The notes under the pieces were generated by a model. The model searched no databases, was not told the origin of the DNA, and was given only the letters and a program-made list of their open reading frames with translations. A DNA stretch of 64,000 nucleotides, taken from the NCBI RefSeq assembly GCF_030053415.1, contig NZ_JASGBJ010000002.1:1178001-1242000 (forward strand), given 5' to 3'. How positions within the stretch are numbered: the first letter of the stretch is position 1; every line of letters starts with the position of its first letter. Origin of the DNA: Marinobacter sp. CHS3-4 (GTDB lineage: Bacteria > Pseudomonadota > Gammaproteobacteria > Pseudomonadales > Oleiphilaceae). The position numbers and the translations under genes were made by a program. Positions 18,458 through 26,893 of the stretch are shown here, piece after piece.

Positions 18458-18577
18458 AAGAGGATTACCAGTTCCCTGTTAGAGGTGAGCGACACTTAGC
18501 CTCGACGTCATGGCCAGTGTAACGGCTTTCAGGGTATAGTTGTGGGTTGTTGATTATTCGTTAAACAGGTCAGAAGG

Positions 18578-18919
18578 TTGGATAACGAAGAGTTTACCGT
18601 TGAAACGGCTCTTGAAGCAGCAAGCGCTCTCCACCGCGTGCTGGCTGCCAGAACGCATCGCCGCAAAGTCATGGGCCAGGACGTTCTGGTACCAGGCCAG
18701 CTCGGCGAGGCTTTGCACCTGCCGCAAATTATCCGTCGCCTGCAGGGCAAACAGGCCAGACAACGAGATCAGGGACTGGAGGATTTCCAGGACCTATGGC
18801 CGACACTTTCTCCCGCCACAAGGGACAAGGTTCTGAACGACATTGGCTGGTATGACCCCAAGTCACTGGACTGGGATGACAAGCGCTCGAACCGACGTCC
18901 AGTCATCGACCCTGACTAA
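18578..18919 (+). CDS. Conserved-looking hypothetical protein
   Basis: A 113-residue soluble protein of unknown function, rich in Arg, Asp, Gln and Leu, with no signal peptide or membrane segment. It contains a helical stretch GEALHLPQIIRRLQGKQARQRDQ and ends in a charged tail DWDDKRSNRRPVIDPD. The only start in the available frame is a TTG at 18578, with AGAAGG immediately before it (too close to be ideal); a GTG at 18638 is the alternative. The frame lies alone between divergent genes. Real coding status is likely but not certain. Confidence 0.5.
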   Translation: MDNEEFTVETALEAASALHRVLAARTHRRKVMGQDVLVPGQLGEALHLPQIIRRLQGKQARQRDQGLEDFQDLWPTLSPATRDKVLNDIGWYDPKSLDWDDKRSNRRPVIDPD

Positions 18920-19111
18920 ATAAATCAGATAGTTAGCCCACTAATCCAGAGAACCTCTCGCTCATCTTTACGCCAGTATTCGCCCCGGATTCATTTGGTC
19001 AACGGACTGTTACCGAAACCAAACACAGTGGATTTCAAACTGCTATATCCTGATTTGTATTGGTCGGCTGCTGCTCGGCCACGCAACCAATCAGTTAGGA
19101 CAGTCGATGGC

Positions 19112-20011
19112 ATGCGTATCCTGAGAACCGATGAAAGCCGCTTCACGGGCTTACCGGACTATCCATTCACACCCAACTATCTCGACGCCGAACCCGGCCT
19201 GAGAATGCATTACGTGGACGAGGGCCCCATCAGTGCCGACCCCGTCGTGATGCTGCATGGGGAGCCCTCCTGGTCCTATCTTTACCGACATATGATCCCT
19301 CTTGTTTCCGCCGCCGGCCACAGGGTGATTGCGCCGGACCTGATAGGCTTTGGTAAATCCGACAAGCCGTCTGACATCAATGATTACAGTTACGACCGAC
19401 ACATCGCCTGGCTTTCAAGCTGGTTGCACTCACTGAATCTCAGAAATATTACGCTGGTCTGTCAGAACTGGGGCTCGCTTTTGGGCTTGCGCCTGGCAGC
19501 AGAACATCCGCAACTGTTCCAGCGCATTATCGTCGGTAACGGGATGTTGCCTACCGGGGAAACATCCGTGCCGGCGGTGTTCAGTTTCTGGAAAGCGTTT
19601 GCCACTCACAGCCCATGGCTTCCGATCGGGCGTATCGTACAGCTGGGCACCGAGCGAACCCTCAGCAAGGCTGAAATCTCGGCCTATGAAGCGCCGTTCC
19701 CGAACGACGAGTACAAATCAGGCGCCCGTGCCTTCCCTAAACTGGTACCGGTTAATGAGAGTCATCCGGCCAGCCCCGCAAACAAAGCGGCCTGGCGCGT
19801 GCTGGAAAAATGGAGAAAACCGTTCATCACTTGCTTCAGCAGTGGCGACCCCATTACGCGCGGCGGAGAGCGCCACATGCAGCGGCGTATCCCGGGGGCC
19901 CATGGTCAGCCTCACATTACCCTGCAGGGCGGGCACTTCCTGCAGGAAGATTCTCCGGAGGCGTTTGCCCGCATCATTGTCGACGCCTGCAAGTCTGAAC
20001 TGGCTGCATAA
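19112..20011 (+). CDS. Haloalkane dehalogenase homologue (DhlA-like) with Asn at the nucleophile position
   Basis: A 299-residue alpha/beta-hydrolase closest in motif pattern to subfamily I haloalkane dehalogenases, which replace halogen with hydroxyl. Visible are the oxyanion segment HGEPSWSYLYR (49-59), the halide-binding tryptophan W120, the catalytic acid in SGDPIT (D246) and the catalytic histidine in GGHFLQED (H275). The nucleophile motif normally reads QDWG; here it is QNWG, with Asn119 encoded by AAC at 19466-19468. The enzyme may be inactive, self-activated by deamidation, or changed in function. The start at 19112 follows TAGGA; a TTG at 18995 gives an unneeded 39-residue extension. 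Confidence 0.87.
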   Translation: MRILRTDESRFTGLPDYPFTPNYLDAEPGLRMHYVDEGPISADPVVMLHGEPSWSYLYRHMIPLVSAAGHRVIAPDLIGFGKSDKPSDINDYSYDRHIAWLSSWLHSLNLRNITLVCQNWGSLLGLRLAAEHPQLFQRIIVGNGMLPTGETSVPAVFSFWKAFATHSPWLPIGRIVQLGTERTLSKAEISAYEAPFPNDEYKSGARAFPKLVPVNESHPASPANKAAWRVLEKWRKPFITCFSSGDPITRGGERHMQRRIPGAHGQPHITLQGGHFLQEDSPEAFARIIVDACKSELAA

Positions 20012-20038
20012 ACCGCCTCATCGACAAAGCACAATTCT

Positions 20039-20827
20039 TTAACCGAAGACCGTGACGGTCTGACGACTCGTTGCCACCAATTCCCCCTGCTGAGTCCAGA
20101 TCCCGGCTTGAGTATGACCATACCCTGCCTCGGCCTGATCGATGGTTGCCTTGTACAACAACCAGTCACCAGGTTCGATCTTCGGCCTGGGATGAAGAAT
20201 ATCCATCGCCCAGCTCAGTGAACTCGCCGGCGCCGGTGCCTTCAGGTGTGGCAGCAATGCAGGTGGCCAAGCGTCTACCAGCGCGACAATGTGAGCGTCG
20301 GTTATTTCCTCTGGCGGCTCCCGAAACTGCATCCAGCCGCCCATTTCACGACCGCCCTTGCCACTGAACGGCATCTGGCCAAATGCCCAGCGCATTTCAA
20401 TGTGCTGGGTAAACTCTGGAGTGACATTCTTGATGTAGGATAGCGGCTGGCATTCTTCGGGCGGTGGGGCATCCGGTGCTGGCAGCGGGTCAACAGCTAC
20501 TGATGAATCTCGTCCACCACCAAAACTGGCAAACGCAACCAGTTGAGGCTGATCACCCTGTTCAATCCGCCCCATGGCCTGACTGACGGCCTTGCCTTCG
20601 CGCAGAATCTCGGCGTTCAGGCTTGCAGGCTCGTCGGATTTGACTGGCCCGACAAACGATACCTGCATGGAGCGCATTGGCCTCCCCTCGGCAACCACAT
20701 CAGCCATACGCTCGAACAGCAGCGCAGCGGTTAAACCTCCGAACGTGGCCCTGCCCTGTCCCCAACTTGGGGGAATCGTTATCTGGTTCTGCGCAGCGCT
20801 CACACTCAACAATTCATCAAAGGTCAT
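20039..20827 (-). CDS. Acyl-CoA thioesterase family protein (TesB-like double hotdog)
   Basis: A 262-residue cytosolic protein with the layout of thioesterase family proteins that carry two hotdog folds. The first repeat has the GRATFGGLTAALLFERM and MRSMQVSFVGPV segments, the second has LSWAMDILHPRPKIEPGDWLLYK and AGYGHTQAGIWTQQGELVATSRQ, the latter being the usual active-site region with Asp/Gln/Thr. It probably hydrolyses acyl-CoA esters; chain-length preference cannot be read. It converges on the dehalogenase gene, with 27 bases between stops, and has no obvious partners. Confidence 0.85.
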   Translation of the reverse strand: MTFDELLSVSAAQNQITIPPSWGQGRATFGGLTAALLFERMADVVAEGRPMRSMQVSFVGPVKSDEPASLNAEILREGKAVSQAMGRIEQGDQPQLVAFASFGGGRDSSVAVDPLPAPDAPPPEECQPLSYIKNVTPEFTQHIEMRWAFGQMPFSGKGGREMGGWMQFREPPEEITDAHIVALVDAWPPALLPHLKAPAPASSLSWAMDILHPRPKIEPGDWLLYKATIDQAEAGYGHTQAGIWTQQGELVATSRQTVTVFG

Positions 20828-21023
20828 TCTCTCGCCTCATTAGCATCCTATTCGAATCAGCGAAAGCTTGCCCAATCCTGAACAGCGGCGCAACCACTGC
20901 TCCGGCAACTACCTACAGGGCTCTGGACAAATCGGATATAAAAGCAGCAGCAAAGCGGGTATACTCTGCCCCACATTATGCATTGTCCTGCAATGCTCTA
21001 CCCTCCGAATCCCGAGATCATGA

Positions 21024-22538
21024 ATGTCTGATTTGACCTTTGCCGAACTCGGCCTCGATGCAGCGGTGCTTGAAGCTGTTGCGGCCGTCGGCTATGAAAA
21101 ACCTTCTCCTATCCAGGCGCAGACCATTCCTGCGCTGCTGGCTGGCAAACATCTGCTGGGCGTGGCCCAAACCGGCACCGGTAAAACCGCTGCGTTTGCC
21201 CTGCCGCTGCTGAGCCGAATCGATGCTTCGGTCATGGAGCCCCAGATTCTTGTACTGGCTCCTACACGCGAACTGGCCATTCAGGTAGCCGAAGCCTTCA
21301 CCACCTATGCCAGCAAGTTCCGTAATTTTCACGTGCTGCCCATTTATGGCGGCCAGGATTTTCAGCCACAGATCAAAGGGCTCAAGCGCGGCGCCCAGGT
21401 GATTGTGGGCACTCCAGGCCGAATGCTGGACCATCTTCGCAAAGGCACATTGAAACTGGGCAGCTTGAAAGCCCTGGTTCTGGACGAAGCCGACGAAATG
21501 CTTCGCATGGGCTTTATCGATGACGTGGAAGCCATTCTGTCCAAAACGCCGGACAACTGTCAGCGGGCCCTGTTCTCTGCAACCATGCCGCCGCAGATCA
21601 AGAAAGTTGCACAGACGTATCTGCGGGATGCTACAGAAGTCCGTATTGAAAGCGAAACTCGCACTGTCGAGCGCATTTCCCAGTTTGTCTTGCCCGTCTA
21701 TGCGGAGCGCAAGCTGGACGCATTGACCCGCATTCTGGAAGTGGAGCCTTGCGACGCATCCATCATCTTCGTGCGCACCAAGGCTGAAACTACTCTGCTG
21801 GCCGAAAAACTGTCTGCTCGCGGACACGCCGTAGCGCCGCTCAATGGTGACCTCAATCAGCGCCAGCGAGAGATGACCGTTGAGGACCTCAGACGAGGCC
21901 GAAAAGACATCATCGTTGCCACTGACGTGGCCGCCCGTGGACTCGACGTCCCGCGGATCACCCACGTCATCAACTACGACGTACCCTACGACACCGAAGC
22001 CTATATCCACCGGGTTGGCCGGACTGGTCGTGCAGGGCGCAACGGCAAGGCGATTTTGCTGGTCACCCCGCGCGAGCGCAGCTGGCTGCGGACACTGGAG
22101 CGCGCCACCAACTCGCCCATGGAAGCTTACCAGCTACCTTCGCCGGTTGAACTCAAGAAAATGCGTGAGCAGCAGTTTGAGCAGCAGCTTCTGGGCTTTG
22201 CAGAAGATGGCAAGCTGGCCAAGGCGATGGGCCTACTGGACGAAATCGCCGAACGCAACGAGATGGACGTTGCGATGGTCGCAGGCGCCCTGGCCTGCTG
22301 GATGGAAGCCATTCAGCCGGGAACACTGCCGCTGGAACAACCGGATGCACTGCCGGTGGTATCCGCAACGCCTCCACCCCGTCGTGATCGCAAAGGCGGC
22401 AAACCACCCGGCAAGGGCGGCTTTAAGAAAGGCCCGAAAGGTCGTGGCGGCCCGGGCGGCTTTAAAGGCAAGCCACCCGGCAAAGGTGGCAAAGGCGGTG
22501 GCAAGCCCGCTGGCAAGCGCCCGCCTCGCAAGGACTAA
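21024..22538 (+). CDS. deaD: DEAD-box RNA helicase, short DeaD type
   Basis: An ATP-dependent RNA helicase of 504 residues. Motifs in order: Q motif (GYEKPSPIQ), AQTGTGKT (Walker A), PTRELA, TPGR, DEAD, SAT, ATDVAARGLD and HRVGRTGRAGR. The core aligns best with DeaD/CsdA. The C-terminal part is unusual: after about residue 440, where DeaD normally carries a DbpA-type RNA-binding domain, there is only a low-complexity Gly/Lys/Pro tail with repeated PPGKGG. RNA binding by this basic tail is inferred. It ends one base before convergent folA; ATG at 21024 is preferred over an out-of-frame ATG at 21020. Confidence 0.92.
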   Translation: MSDLTFAELGLDAAVLEAVAAVGYEKPSPIQAQTIPALLAGKHLLGVAQTGTGKTAAFALPLLSRIDASVMEPQILVLAPTRELAIQVAEAFTTYASKFRNFHVLPIYGGQDFQPQIKGLKRGAQVIVGTPGRMLDHLRKGTLKLGSLKALVLDEADEMLRMGFIDDVEAILSKTPDNCQRALFSATMPPQIKKVAQTYLRDATEVRIESETRTVERISQFVLPVYAERKLDALTRILEVEPCDASIIFVRTKAETTLLAEKLSARGHAVAPLNGDLNQRQREMTVEDLRRGRKDIIVATDVAARGLDVPRITHVINYDVPYDTEAYIHRVGRTGRAGRNGKAILLVTPRERSWLRTLERATNSPMEAYQLPSPVELKKMREQQFEQQLLGFAEDGKLAKAMGLLDEIAERNEMDVAMVAGALACWMEAIQPGTLPLEQPDALPVVSATPPPRRDRKGGKPPGKGGFKKGPKGRGGPGGFKGKPPGKGGKGGGKPAGKRPPRKD

Positions 22539-23054
22539 TCAGCCGGCTTCTGGCCGCTGATAGACGACAAAACTGTAGTCATAGGGGTTGTTTTCGGACG
22601 CGGAGAAATCCTCCCGTCCGATTTCTTCCCACTCATCCCAGTTTACTTCCGGGAAAAACGCATCGCCTTCCACTTCGGCGTGCACCTGGGTCACGTACAT
22701 GCGATCGACCATTGGCAGTGCCTCGGTGTAGATCTGCCCACCGCCAATGATCATCACTTCATCACCACCTTCGATTTCTGCCTGCGCTTCCGCTTTTACC
22801 AGCGCCTCTTGCAATGAGTTGGCAGAGGTAGTGCCTGCAGGCGCTTCCCAATCGGAATTGCGCGAAATCACCACGTTCATTCGGCCGGGCAACGGCCTGC
22901 CAATCGAATCCCAGGTTTTCCGGCCCATGATGATGGGCTTACCCATGGTCGCTTGTTTGAAATAGCGCAGATCTCCGGGCAGGTACCATGGCAGGTTGTT
23001 GTTGCGGCCTATGACCCGGTTTCGGGACATGGCTACTATGAGGGCTTTTCTCAT
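22539..23054 (-). CDS. folA: Dihydrofolate reductase
   Basis: Reduces dihydrofolate to tetrahydrofolate with NADPH, restoring the cofactor consumed by ThyA encoded just upstream. The 171-residue protein shows ALIVAMSRNRVIGRNNNLPWYLPGDLRYFK at its start, with the folate-contact Asp in PGDLRYFK, then MGRKTWDSIG and the NADPH-contact GGGQIY. The start at 23054 has a GAAGG ribosome site; upstream codons to 23114 run into the repeat region and are not supported. A pair of large hairpin repeats separates it from thyA. Confidence 0.96.
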   Translation of the reverse strand: MRKALIVAMSRNRVIGRNNNLPWYLPGDLRYFKQATMGKPIIMGRKTWDSIGRPLPGRMNVVISRNSDWEAPAGTTSANSLQEALVKAEAQAEIEGGDEVMIIGGGQIYTEALPMVDRMYVTQVHAEVEGDAFFPEVNWDEWEEIGREDFSASENNPYDYSFVVYQRPEAG

Positions 23055-23113
23055 GTGTTTGGCCTTCAGTTTGGGAGTCCTGTTCTTATGGGCCCGCTGA
23101 CTGTGAGGCAGCA

Positions 23114-23219
23114 AAACGTCGGGGAGGATCTTTCAAAAAACGCTACGAGCGCATCCATGCGCGCTTGGGCTCCGCCATCCATGGCTCCGCACATTTTTGA
23201 AAGATCCTCCCCGACGTTT
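23114..23219 (+). repeat. Hairpin repeat element A (cloverleaf-like)
   Basis: A perfect 26-base inverted repeat (23114-23139 with 23194-23219) encloses a 54-base core. The core holds two further palindromes with CC loops: 23149-23162 and 23174-23185. The whole could fold as a long stem capped by two hairpins. The core matches that of element B at 23344 in the opposite orientation at 49 of 54 positions, although the outer stems differ in sequence. Confidence 0.9.
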
Positions 23220-23343
23220 CGCGTCCAATTTAGTCGCGAGCTTTTCAAAGCTAAAGCGGCCACACCCTTCAAGGAAATGACCAATTGGATAATACAGGTT
23301 CGTTGTCACTAGGAAATACATTCGCCCGAAGCCAGAACGCGAG

Positions 23344-23445
23344 GCAGTGAGAGGGGCTGTCCGAAAATGTGCGGAGCCATGGATGGCGGAGCCCAAGCGC
23401 ACACGGACGTGCTTGTAGCGTTTTTCGGACAGCCCCTCTCACTGC
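23344..23445 (-). repeat. Hairpin repeat element B (cloverleaf-like)
   Basis: A perfect 24-base inverted repeat (23344-23367 with 23422-23445) encloses a 54-base core (23368-23421) that is the reverse complement of the element A core with five differences. Inner palindromes are at 23376-23387 and 23399-23412. The outer stem sequence differs from that of element A, yet pairs perfectly. It lies 48 bases downstream of thyA. Confidence 0.9.
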
Positions 23446-23493
23446 GTCGCAGTCCCCACAACAATCGGACTAGCACTGAAGCAAAGCGGCAAA

Positions 23494-24333
23494 CTAGACG
23501 GCAATGGGCGCCTTGATCCCAGGCAGCGGGTCGTAGCCCTCGAACTCGAAATCCTCGAGCTCATACTCGAAGATACTGACAGGCTTGCGCTTGATGACCA
23601 GTTTCGGCAAAGCCCTGGGCTCGCGCTTCAACTGTTCGAACACGATCTCATCGGTGAGATGGTTCTGGTACAGGTGGCAATCACCAAAGGTATGCACAAA
23701 CTCGCCGACATCCAGATCACACTGCTGGGCAATCATATGGGTCAGCAGTGAATAGGAGGCGATGTTGAACGGCACTCCGAGAAACAGGTCCGCACTGCGC
23801 TGGTATAACTGACACGACAACTTTCCATCGGCCACGTAAAACTGGAACAGACAGTGGCAAGGCGCCAGCGCCATGCGACCCTCGCGAACGTTATCCTGGG
23901 GACCGATGGATTCGTCTGGCAGCTCTGCCGGGTTCCAGGCAGAGACGATCAAGCGGCGGGAGTTCGGCTTGGTTTTAATCTGTTCAATCACTTCGCTGAT
24001 CTGGTCCACGACATCGCCATTTGGGCACTGCCAGCTTCGCCATTGCTTGCCATAAATCGGGCCCAGATCGCCGTCTTCAAGGGCCCATTCGTTCCAGATA
24101 GAGACCTTTCGTTCTTTCAGCCAGTTATTATCCGTGGAGCCACGCAAAAACCACAGGAGCTCATAGATGATGCTGCGCAGGTGAACTTTCTTGGTGGTGA
24201 CCAGCGGAAACCCTTCCTGCAGGTTGAACCGTAGCTGACGACCAAACACAGACCGGGTACCCACGCCGGTACGGTCTCCTTTGTCGAAGCCGTTATCGAC
24301 GACATCCTGCATCAGATCGAGATAGGCTTTCAT
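23494..24333 (-). CDS. thyA: Thymidylate synthase
   Basis: Methylates dUMP to dTMP using methylene-tetrahydrofolate and releases dihydrofolate. The 279-residue protein has the catalytic cysteine in [12 protein letters not shown], the phosphate-binding [17 protein letters not shown] and the C-terminal PGIKAPIAV. The start overlaps the lgt stop (ATGA type, 24330-24333), so lgt and thyA are translationally coupled. FolA is the next gene on the same strand but is separated by 439 bases carrying two hairpin repeats. Confidence 0.97.
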   Translation of the reverse strand: MKAYLDLMQDVVDNGFDKGDRTGVGTRSVFGRQLRFNLQEGFPLVTTKKVHLRSIIYELLWFLRGSTDNNWLKERKVSIWNEWALEDGDLGPIYGKQWRSWQCPNGDVVDQISEVIEQIKTKPNSRRLIVSAWNPAELPDESIGPQDNVREGRMALAPCHCLFQFYVADGKLSCQLYQRSADLFLGVPFNIASYSLLTHMIAQQCDLDVGEFVHTFGDCHLYQNHLTDEIVFEQLKREPRALPKLVIKRKPVSIFEYELEDFEFEGYDPLPGIKAPIAV

Positions 24334-25118
24334 GACTCATTTCTCCGATAGGCAATGAACATCAATGTGGCACCCGCAACGATCATGGGGAAAGACAATA
24401 CCTGACCCATCGTCAGCCAGTCGAAAGCCAGATAGCCGAGTTGCGGGTCCGGCTGTCGAACGAATTCCACCATGAAACGGAACACGCCGTAGGCCAACAG
24501 AAACAGGCCAGACACCGCCATTCTGGGTCGAGGCTTGGCCGAGAACCACCACAGGATGACGAACAATGCGACACCCTCAAGAGCAAATTGGTACAGCTGA
24601 GATGGGTGGCGCGCCAGCGAGTCAGGCGCAGTGCGGAATACCATGCCCCAGGCGACGTCTGTCGGTTTTCCCCAGAGTTCGCCATTGATAAAGTTGCCGA
24701 TCCGCCCTGCACCCAATCCAATCGGCACTAGAGGTGCGACGAAATCCGCCAGCCGCCAGAAGCCACACCCAACCTTGCGGCCATACCACCACATAGCGGC
24801 GATGACCCCCAGAAGGCCTCCGTGAAACGCCATGCCCCCTTCCCAGACCCGGAACAGCCAGAGCGGATCCGCCAGAAAGGCATCGAAATTATAGAAAACG
24901 ACATAGCCGAACCGGCCACCCAGAATCACGCCCAGAGCAAGGTAAAAGATCACGTCGCCCATTTGTTCTTCGGTGATTGGCGAGCCGGGCTTGCGGGCCC
25001 GCAATTTGCCCAGCCACCAGGCAGCCAGGAAACCCACCAGATAGGTCAGCCCGTACCAGTGGATTTTCAGCGGCCCCAGGGAAATAGCGACCGGATCAAT
25101 TTGCGGGTGTTGCAGCAT
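24330..25118 (-). CDS. lgt: Prolipoprotein diacylglyceryl transferase
   Basis: Transfers diacylglycerol from phosphatidylglycerol to the lipobox cysteine of prolipoproteins at the inner membrane. The 262-residue protein has about seven membrane helices and the family signature [13 protein letters not shown] (about 141-153), with AFHGGLLGV (conserved His) before it. Lipoproteins encoded in this window that would need it include RlpA and LpoA. It overlaps thyA by four bases and follows the TauE-type permease gene by 22 bases. Confidence 0.97.
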   Translation of the reverse strand: MLQHPQIDPVAISLGPLKIHWYGLTYLVGFLAAWWLGKLRARKPGSPITEEQMGDVIFYLALGVILGGRFGYVVFYNFDAFLADPLWLFRVWEGGMAFHGGLLGVIAAMWWYGRKVGCGFWRLADFVAPLVPIGLGAGRIGNFINGELWGKPTDVAWGMVFRTAPDSLARHPSQLYQFALEGVALFVILWWFSAKPRPRMAVSGLFLLAYGVFRFMVEFVRQPDPQLGYLAFDWLTMGQVLSFPMIVAGATLMFIAYRRNES

Positions 25119-25140
25119 CAGAAACCTCTGTGCGTTGACT

Positions 25141-25935
25141 TCAGATCAGGAAACGAAGTCCTACTATGATCAGCAGAACGGCAAAAATCTTCTTGAGCAA
25201 TCTGGCATCTAACTTATGGGCCAGGTTGGCGCCCACTCGGGCAAACAGAACGCTGGTCAGAACAATACCCAGGAAAGCGGGCAGATAAATAAAGCCAAGG
25301 CTCAGCGATGGCAGATCGGGATGATTCCAGCCGGTGCCGATATTCGCAAGAGCGCCTGCGAAGGCAATGGGAAAGCCACAGGCGGCGGAGGTTCCGACCG
25401 CGTTTTGCATACGCAGGTTACACCAGCTAAGGAATGGCACTGTCAGCGTACCGCCGCCAATACCAAAGATCGCCGACGCCCAGCCAATACCGGTACCGGC
25501 CACACCAAGGCCAAGCTTACCGGGCACATCCCTGCCCGGCTTTGGATTGACATCGAGCAACATTTTAAAAGCGACGAGTATGACAAAGACGCCGATGATC
25601 AATTCCAATGAGGGGCCTGACAGCATGGAAGCCGTCACCGCGCCCAACGAAGCTCCCAGCACAATGCCGACGGCCATGGATTTTACGATGTCCCAGCGTA
25701 CGGCCTCATGCAGATGATGAGAACGGATTGAACTGATGGACGTAAACACAATGGTCGCCAGAGAAGTACCAACGGCGAGATGCGCGGCGATTTCACCACT
25801 TACTCCTTGCAGGCCAAAGCTGAAAATCAACACGGGCACAATCACCAGCCCGCCACCAATGCCAAACAGTCCGGCGAGTGTTCCAGCGAAGGCGCCCAGG
25901 CCAAGATACAGAGCTATGAGGGAAATCAGCGTCAT
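25141..25935 (-). CDS. TauE/SafE (sulfite exporter) family membrane protein
   Basis: A 264-residue inner-membrane permease with about eight helices. The two family repeats are visible as [19 protein letters not shown] near the N-terminus and [21 protein letters not shown] in the second half. The family moves small organic or sulfur anions, but the substrate is not predictable here. The start is placed at 25935 (MTLISLIAL), which gives a normal first helix; the region upstream to 26052 overlaps the divergent gene and lacks a ribosome site. Probably co-transcribed with lgt and thyA. Confidence 0.87.
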   Translation of the reverse strand: MTLISLIALYLGLGAFAGTLAGLFGIGGGLVIVPVLIFSFGLQGVSGEIAAHLAVGTSLATIVFTSISSIRSHHLHEAVRWDIVKSMAVGIVLGASLGAVTASMLSGPSLELIIGVFVILVAFKMLLDVNPKPGRDVPGKLGLGVAGTGIGWASAIFGIGGGTLTVPFLSWCNLRMQNAVGTSAACGFPIAFAGALANIGTGWNHPDLPSLSLGFIYLPAFLGIVLTSVLFARVGANLAHKLDARLLKKIFAVLLIIVGLRFLI

Positions 25936-26019
25936 TGTTGATCCACGCACGCAAAAAACGGAGGCTGGTATGATACACACCGTCGCCCTTTTGTTCACTT
26001 GCCAGGAAACCAGAACCGT

Positions 26020-26847
26020 ATGTGCCTGATTGTTTTTTCCGTTGGCCGGCATCCTGAGTTCCCGCTGGTCATGGCTGCCAACCGAGATGAATTTTTTCGA
26101 CGCCCAACCGCAGCCATGGATTGGTGGTATAGCGATACCGCCGGTTCAGAGGTTCTTGCGGGTAGAGACCTGCAGTCGGGTGGAACCTGGCTGGCGGTAA
26201 ACGCCCAGGGTGTTGTGTCCGCCGTTACCAACGTCCGGGAAGCCAACGATATGGCGGCGGCACATTCGCGGGGCGAACTTCCGTTGATGGCCCAGGCTCT
26301 GAGCACCCAGGAATTGAATCGCAGACTGTCGTCGGAGCAGGATCACTACGCTGGATTCAACCTGGTCCGGGTCGATCCGGATGGTGGTTGGTACTTTAGT
26401 AATCGCGCCGCGGGCGCTAGCAATCGTGCCGCAGGTGCCAGTCACCAGGGTGCCGATTCCGGGCGCGAGATTCACCACGGTATATACGGGCTCAGTAACC
26501 ACCTGCTCCAGACCCCCTGGCCAAAGCTATTGCGACTTCGACGCTCTGTTGGTGAGACGCTCGAGGGCGCCCTCGAGAACAATACAGACGAGATTCATGA
26601 CTCCTTGATAGGTCAGCTGCAGGACACCACTCCAGCGCCTGATGATCAACTGCCCGATACTGGCGTAGGCCTTGCGACCGAGCGCTTTCTTTCATCTCCC
26701 TTTATCAAAAGTGAAGAATACGGCACCCGGGCCACGACCATCGTCACCGTCGGCAAGAGCGGTCGGATACAGGTCACAGAGCAGAGCTATGGGCCAAACG
26801 GAGAAAAATCAGAACGCAGGCAGTTTCATTGGCAGCGAACGGCATGA
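26020..26847 (+). CDS. TANGO2/NRDE family protein
   Basis: A 275-residue cytosolic protein of the NRDE (TANGO2, T10-like) family, starting MCLIVFSV with Cys2 as the possible N-terminal residue after Met removal and carrying the NRDEFFRRP motif at about 22. Eukaryotic members affect heme, lipid and Golgi homeostasis; bacterial roles are unclear. About residue 127-142 it carries a tandem duplication of seven residues (NRAAGAS twice), from a 21-base repeat in DNA. The start at 26020 fits the conserved N-terminus and follows AGGAA. Confidence 0.85.
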   Translation: MCLIVFSVGRHPEFPLVMAANRDEFFRRPTAAMDWWYSDTAGSEVLAGRDLQSGGTWLAVNAQGVVSAVTNVREANDMAAAHSRGELPLMAQALSTQELNRRLSSEQDHYAGFNLVRVDPDGGWYFSNRAAGASNRAAGASHQGADSGREIHHGIYGLSNHLLQTPWPKLLRLRRSVGETLEGALENNTDEIHDSLIGQLQDTTPAPDDQLPDTGVGLATERFLSSPFIKSEEYGTRATTIVTVGKSGRIQVTEQSYGPNGEKSERRQFHWQRTA

Positions 26848-26855
26848 AGCTTTGA

Positions 26856-26861
26856 TATAAT
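26856..26861 (+). promoter_or_regulatory. Candidate promoter of xseB-ispA
   Basis: TATAAT preceded by TGA makes an extended -10 element (TGATATAAT), nine bases after the stop of the NRDE gene and 33 bases before the xseB start. No clear -35 at 16-18 bases, which extended -10 promoters do not need. Confidence 0.55.
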
Positions 26862-26893
26862 CCGCCCAAATCCGCGACAACCGGAGGCCCCGT

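Noticed and set aside
18995..19111. Longer TTG start for the dehalogenase homologue
   Set aside because: The added 39 residues do not match the family N-terminus and no good ribosome site precedes the TTG.
21018..22010. A 330-codon minus-strand frame opposite deaD
   Set aside because: Mirror of helicase codons; the plus strand holds all DEAD-box motifs.
23066..23402. Short frames across the hairpin repeats
   Set aside because: They read through inverted repeats on both strands and have no start signals; the DNA is explained by the repeat structure.
23114..23445. Integron attC sites
   Set aside because: The repeats have long perfect palindromes but lack the attC core-site consensus (GTTRRRY) and the expected unpaired bases, and no cassette-like small genes or integrase are nearby.
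23114..23445. Insertion sequence or a transposase remnant
   Set aside because: There is no transposase coding potential in the 439-base gap, and the arms of the two elements differ, unlike shared terminal repeats.
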